DNA of 16,772 nt from an uncultured Desulfobacca sp. (GTDB taxonomy: Bacteria > Desulfobacterota > Desulfobaccia > Desulfobaccales > Desulfobaccaceae): positions 1 through 16,772 of the forward strand of contig CALGOE010000235.1 in assembly GCA_937958145.1 (NCBI GenBank), read 5' to 3'. This document shows, in pieces, positions 15,085 to 16,772 of this stretch (position 1 is the first letter of the stretch; each line of letters begins with the position of its first letter). The notes under the pieces are model-generated. The model worked only from the letters and a program-made list of their open reading frames with translations, was not told the origin of the DNA and searched no databases. The translations under genes and the position numbers were made by a program.

Positions 15085-16772
15085 GATGACGGGGCCGGCA
15101 CTGGCAAGAGATCGGCCAGCGGCCGCAGACAACCGGCCTCGATGTGCTCCAGGCGTTGCGTCAGCTCCTCCAGACGGCGGCGCCAGAATTCGCGCTGCTG
15201 ACTCTGTTGACCGATAACCTGCTGAATTCCTTCTAAATCAATCAAAAGGGCCGCCAGGGTCAGATGGAGTCCCCTCCCCTGCTCGCCGGCCAGATATTCC
15301 GTCAAGGGGAAGAAATATTGAAATTTCAAGTTTTCACAGTAACTGAGAAGACTATCGGCCATCTCTTGCCTGGTGTGGGCCTTGATATCCTCCAACGCTC
15401 CAGCCAGGGAAGCCCGCACGCGGTCAGGCGCCGGCGCCGCCGATTCCTTGCGGAGCCGTTTTTTCAGACGGCCCAGGGCCTCCAGCACCAGGTTCAGCCC
15501 AAACCTGAGCATAGCCTGGCTGCGCAAACGGATATTCAGGCCCAATTCCAGGGAAAACAGGCGAGGTTGCAGATTCTCCGGTTTTTTCCACGCCCCCAGA
15601 GCTATGGTCGGCGCCGTCGCAGGTATGCCCAAGGCTTCAATCTCATGGTAATACAGGTTCAGGGCATCCTGCAGAGAGGCCAGCATCGGTGCCAGGACCT
15701 GGGTCAACTCCTCCTGCAGCCATTGTTCCTGGAGATAAATGAATTCTAAAATCTTAAAGTTCACTTCCTCGGTGAGAAACCGCAGCAGACGCTGTTGAAA
15801 ACCTTGATAGACCAGATACAGGGCGGGGAGAAAAGCACTCAGATGGCCGCTCTGTTCCAAGCGATCCAGTTCGCCCGTATCATCCTGAATAAATTTCCCG
15901 ATGAGCGGACCGACCTCCCCCTGCCGGGCATCAAAAAAATTGTCCAAGCGGCGGCGGAGACGCTTTTTCAGATCAGCCACCGCCCCCTGCAGGGTTTGGT
16001 CCAGACTGTGCAGCAGGCGTTCCAGAGACTGCCGGCGTTGACGCAGGCGATCCATGCTGGTCTGCAGAGCCGTGGCGTCTTCCTGCACCAGCCTGTCCTG
16101 AAGCAGGAGCCGTTCCTTTATCCCCTGGACGACCAACGAGAGATGTCCCACACTGCTGGCCAAAAGAAGGTCATTCTGTTTGGTCGTGAACGCTTGTTGG
16201 AGATAGGCCTCAAACTGCGCCGCTTCCTGACGAGAAAATGCGGTCAGCGTGGCATCTCCCTCCCACATCATCAATTTTCCTAAATCTTTGGGACTGAGGA
16301 CCTCGCCCCGGGCCCGCAGCCGGATCAGGAGTTGGTCCAGGGCCGAAAAGGCGAACATGGCGGCTTCCGGCTGAAAGGCCGCCATCTCCCGCTGCCAGCG
16401 CTGCTGCAACTGCTGGGCCTCGGTCAGGTCCTCCACTTCGTTCAGGTCCAGGTTGAGGACAAAAACACAGTTATCCAAAAGATGCAGCCGCTTTAAATCG
16501 GCTAAAAACTTATAATCGGCCTGGCGCAGGCCGATCCGGGCACTCACCACATAAATCACGAGGTCGGTGCCCAGCAGATAATTCTGCACCTGGGCCAGAT
16601 GCTGGGGGATGGGAGAATCACTGCCCTGGCAATCGCCCAACTCCAGGCCTGGGGCCGGCCAGGGAAAAGGCAGAATTAGCCGGACGTCCTTGAGGAAGAC
16701 CGCCATGGCATCGTGGGTGACCAATTGCTGGTGGCGGGCCAGCTCCCTGCCGGTGAGCTCGAGCCGCAAACT
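15081..16772 (-). CDS. Dynamin-like GTPase family protein (N-terminus outside the window)
   Basis: The frame is open to the window edge, so the 563 residues seen lack the true start and the P-loop. What remains looks like a bacterial dynamin-family protein: a G3-like DCQG in GLELGDCQGSDSP (about 16623-16634), a strand and loop DLVIYVVSARIG, and a G4 position reading LNLDLNEVEDL where NKxD is expected. A long helical region with coiled-coil character follows (for example about 15950-16120), and then a basic segment. These proteins typically act on membranes. The G4 change suggests weak or altered guanine selectivity, but the alignment is uncertain. The stop overlaps the dprA start by 4 nt. Without the N-terminus, another P-loop GTPase family with a helical stalk cannot be excluded. 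Confidence 0.62.
   Translation of the reverse strand, partial: SLRLELTGRELARHQQLVTHDAMAVFLKDVRLILPFPWPAPGLELGDCQGSDSPIPQHLAQVQNYLLGTDLVIYVVSARIGLRQADYKFLADLKRLHLLDNCVFVLNLDLNEVEDLTEAQQLQQRWQREMAAFQPEAAMFAFSALDQLLIRLRARGEVLSPKDLGKLMMWEGDATLTAFSRQEAAQFEAYLQQAFTTKQNDLLLASSVGHLSLVVQGIKERLLLQDRLVQEDATALQTSMDRLRQRRQSLERLLHSLDQTLQGAVADLKKRLRRRLDNFFDARQGEVGPLIGKFIQDDTGELDRLEQSGHLSAFLPALYLVYQGFQQRLLRFLTEEVNFKILEFIYLQEQWLQEELTQVLAPMLASLQDALNLYYHEIEALGIPATAPTIALGAWKKPENLQPRLFSLELGLNIRLRSQAMLRFGLNLVLEALGRLKKRLRKESAAPAPDRVRASLAGALEDIKAHTRQEMADSLLSYCENLKFQYFFPLTEYLAGEQGRGLHLTLAALLIDLEGIQQVIGQQSQQREFWRRRLEELTQRLEHIEAGCLRPLADLLPVPAPSS

Overview
The window is GC-rich bacterial DNA, dense with short-spaced operons. 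Gene content suggests a Gram-negative anaerobe such as a sulfate-reducing or syntrophic member of Desulfobacterota (former Deltaproteobacteria). That assignment is an inference from gene style and order, since no rRNA or other marker is present.

Region 1 (1-4039, + strand) is a high-affinity phosphate uptake operon: the 3' end of pstS, then pstC, pstA, pstB and phoU. pstC-pstA and pstA-pstB each overlap by 4 nt. Strong hairpins lie in the pstS-pstC and pstB-phoU spacers.

Region 2 (4058-11205, - strand) is the most interesting part. In transcription order it holds a PEP mutase fused to a nucleotidyltransferase-like domain, phosphonopyruvate decarboxylase, a stand-alone nucleotidyltransferase, 2-aminoethylphosphonate (AEP):pyruvate transaminase, a CDP-alcohol phosphatidyltransferase with a second degenerate nucleotidyltransferase-like N-terminus, and a multi-spanning protein of the LPG-synthase-TM/UPF0104 type. 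The genes overlap or nearly touch, apart from one 62-nt gap. The enzyme set predicts PEP -> phosphonopyruvate -> phosphonoacetaldehyde -> AEP -> CMP-AEP -> transfer to an alcohol. No glycosyltransferase is present and the final enzymes are membrane proteins, so an AEP phosphonolipid is the leading inference. A perfect TATAAT box and a structured leader of about 130 nt precede the operon. Its 3' end converges on phoU with only 18 nt between them.

Region 3 (11382-16772, - strand) is housekeeping: topA with four C-terminal zinc ribbons, dprA, and the 3' part of a dynamin-like GTPase gene that overlaps dprA by 4 nt and runs off the window. The 289-nt spacer between dprA and topA holds no gene I can support.

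No tRNA, rRNA, CRISPR array, insertion sequence or integrase was seen. The phosphonate cassette sits between two conserved blocks with no visible mobile-element scar.
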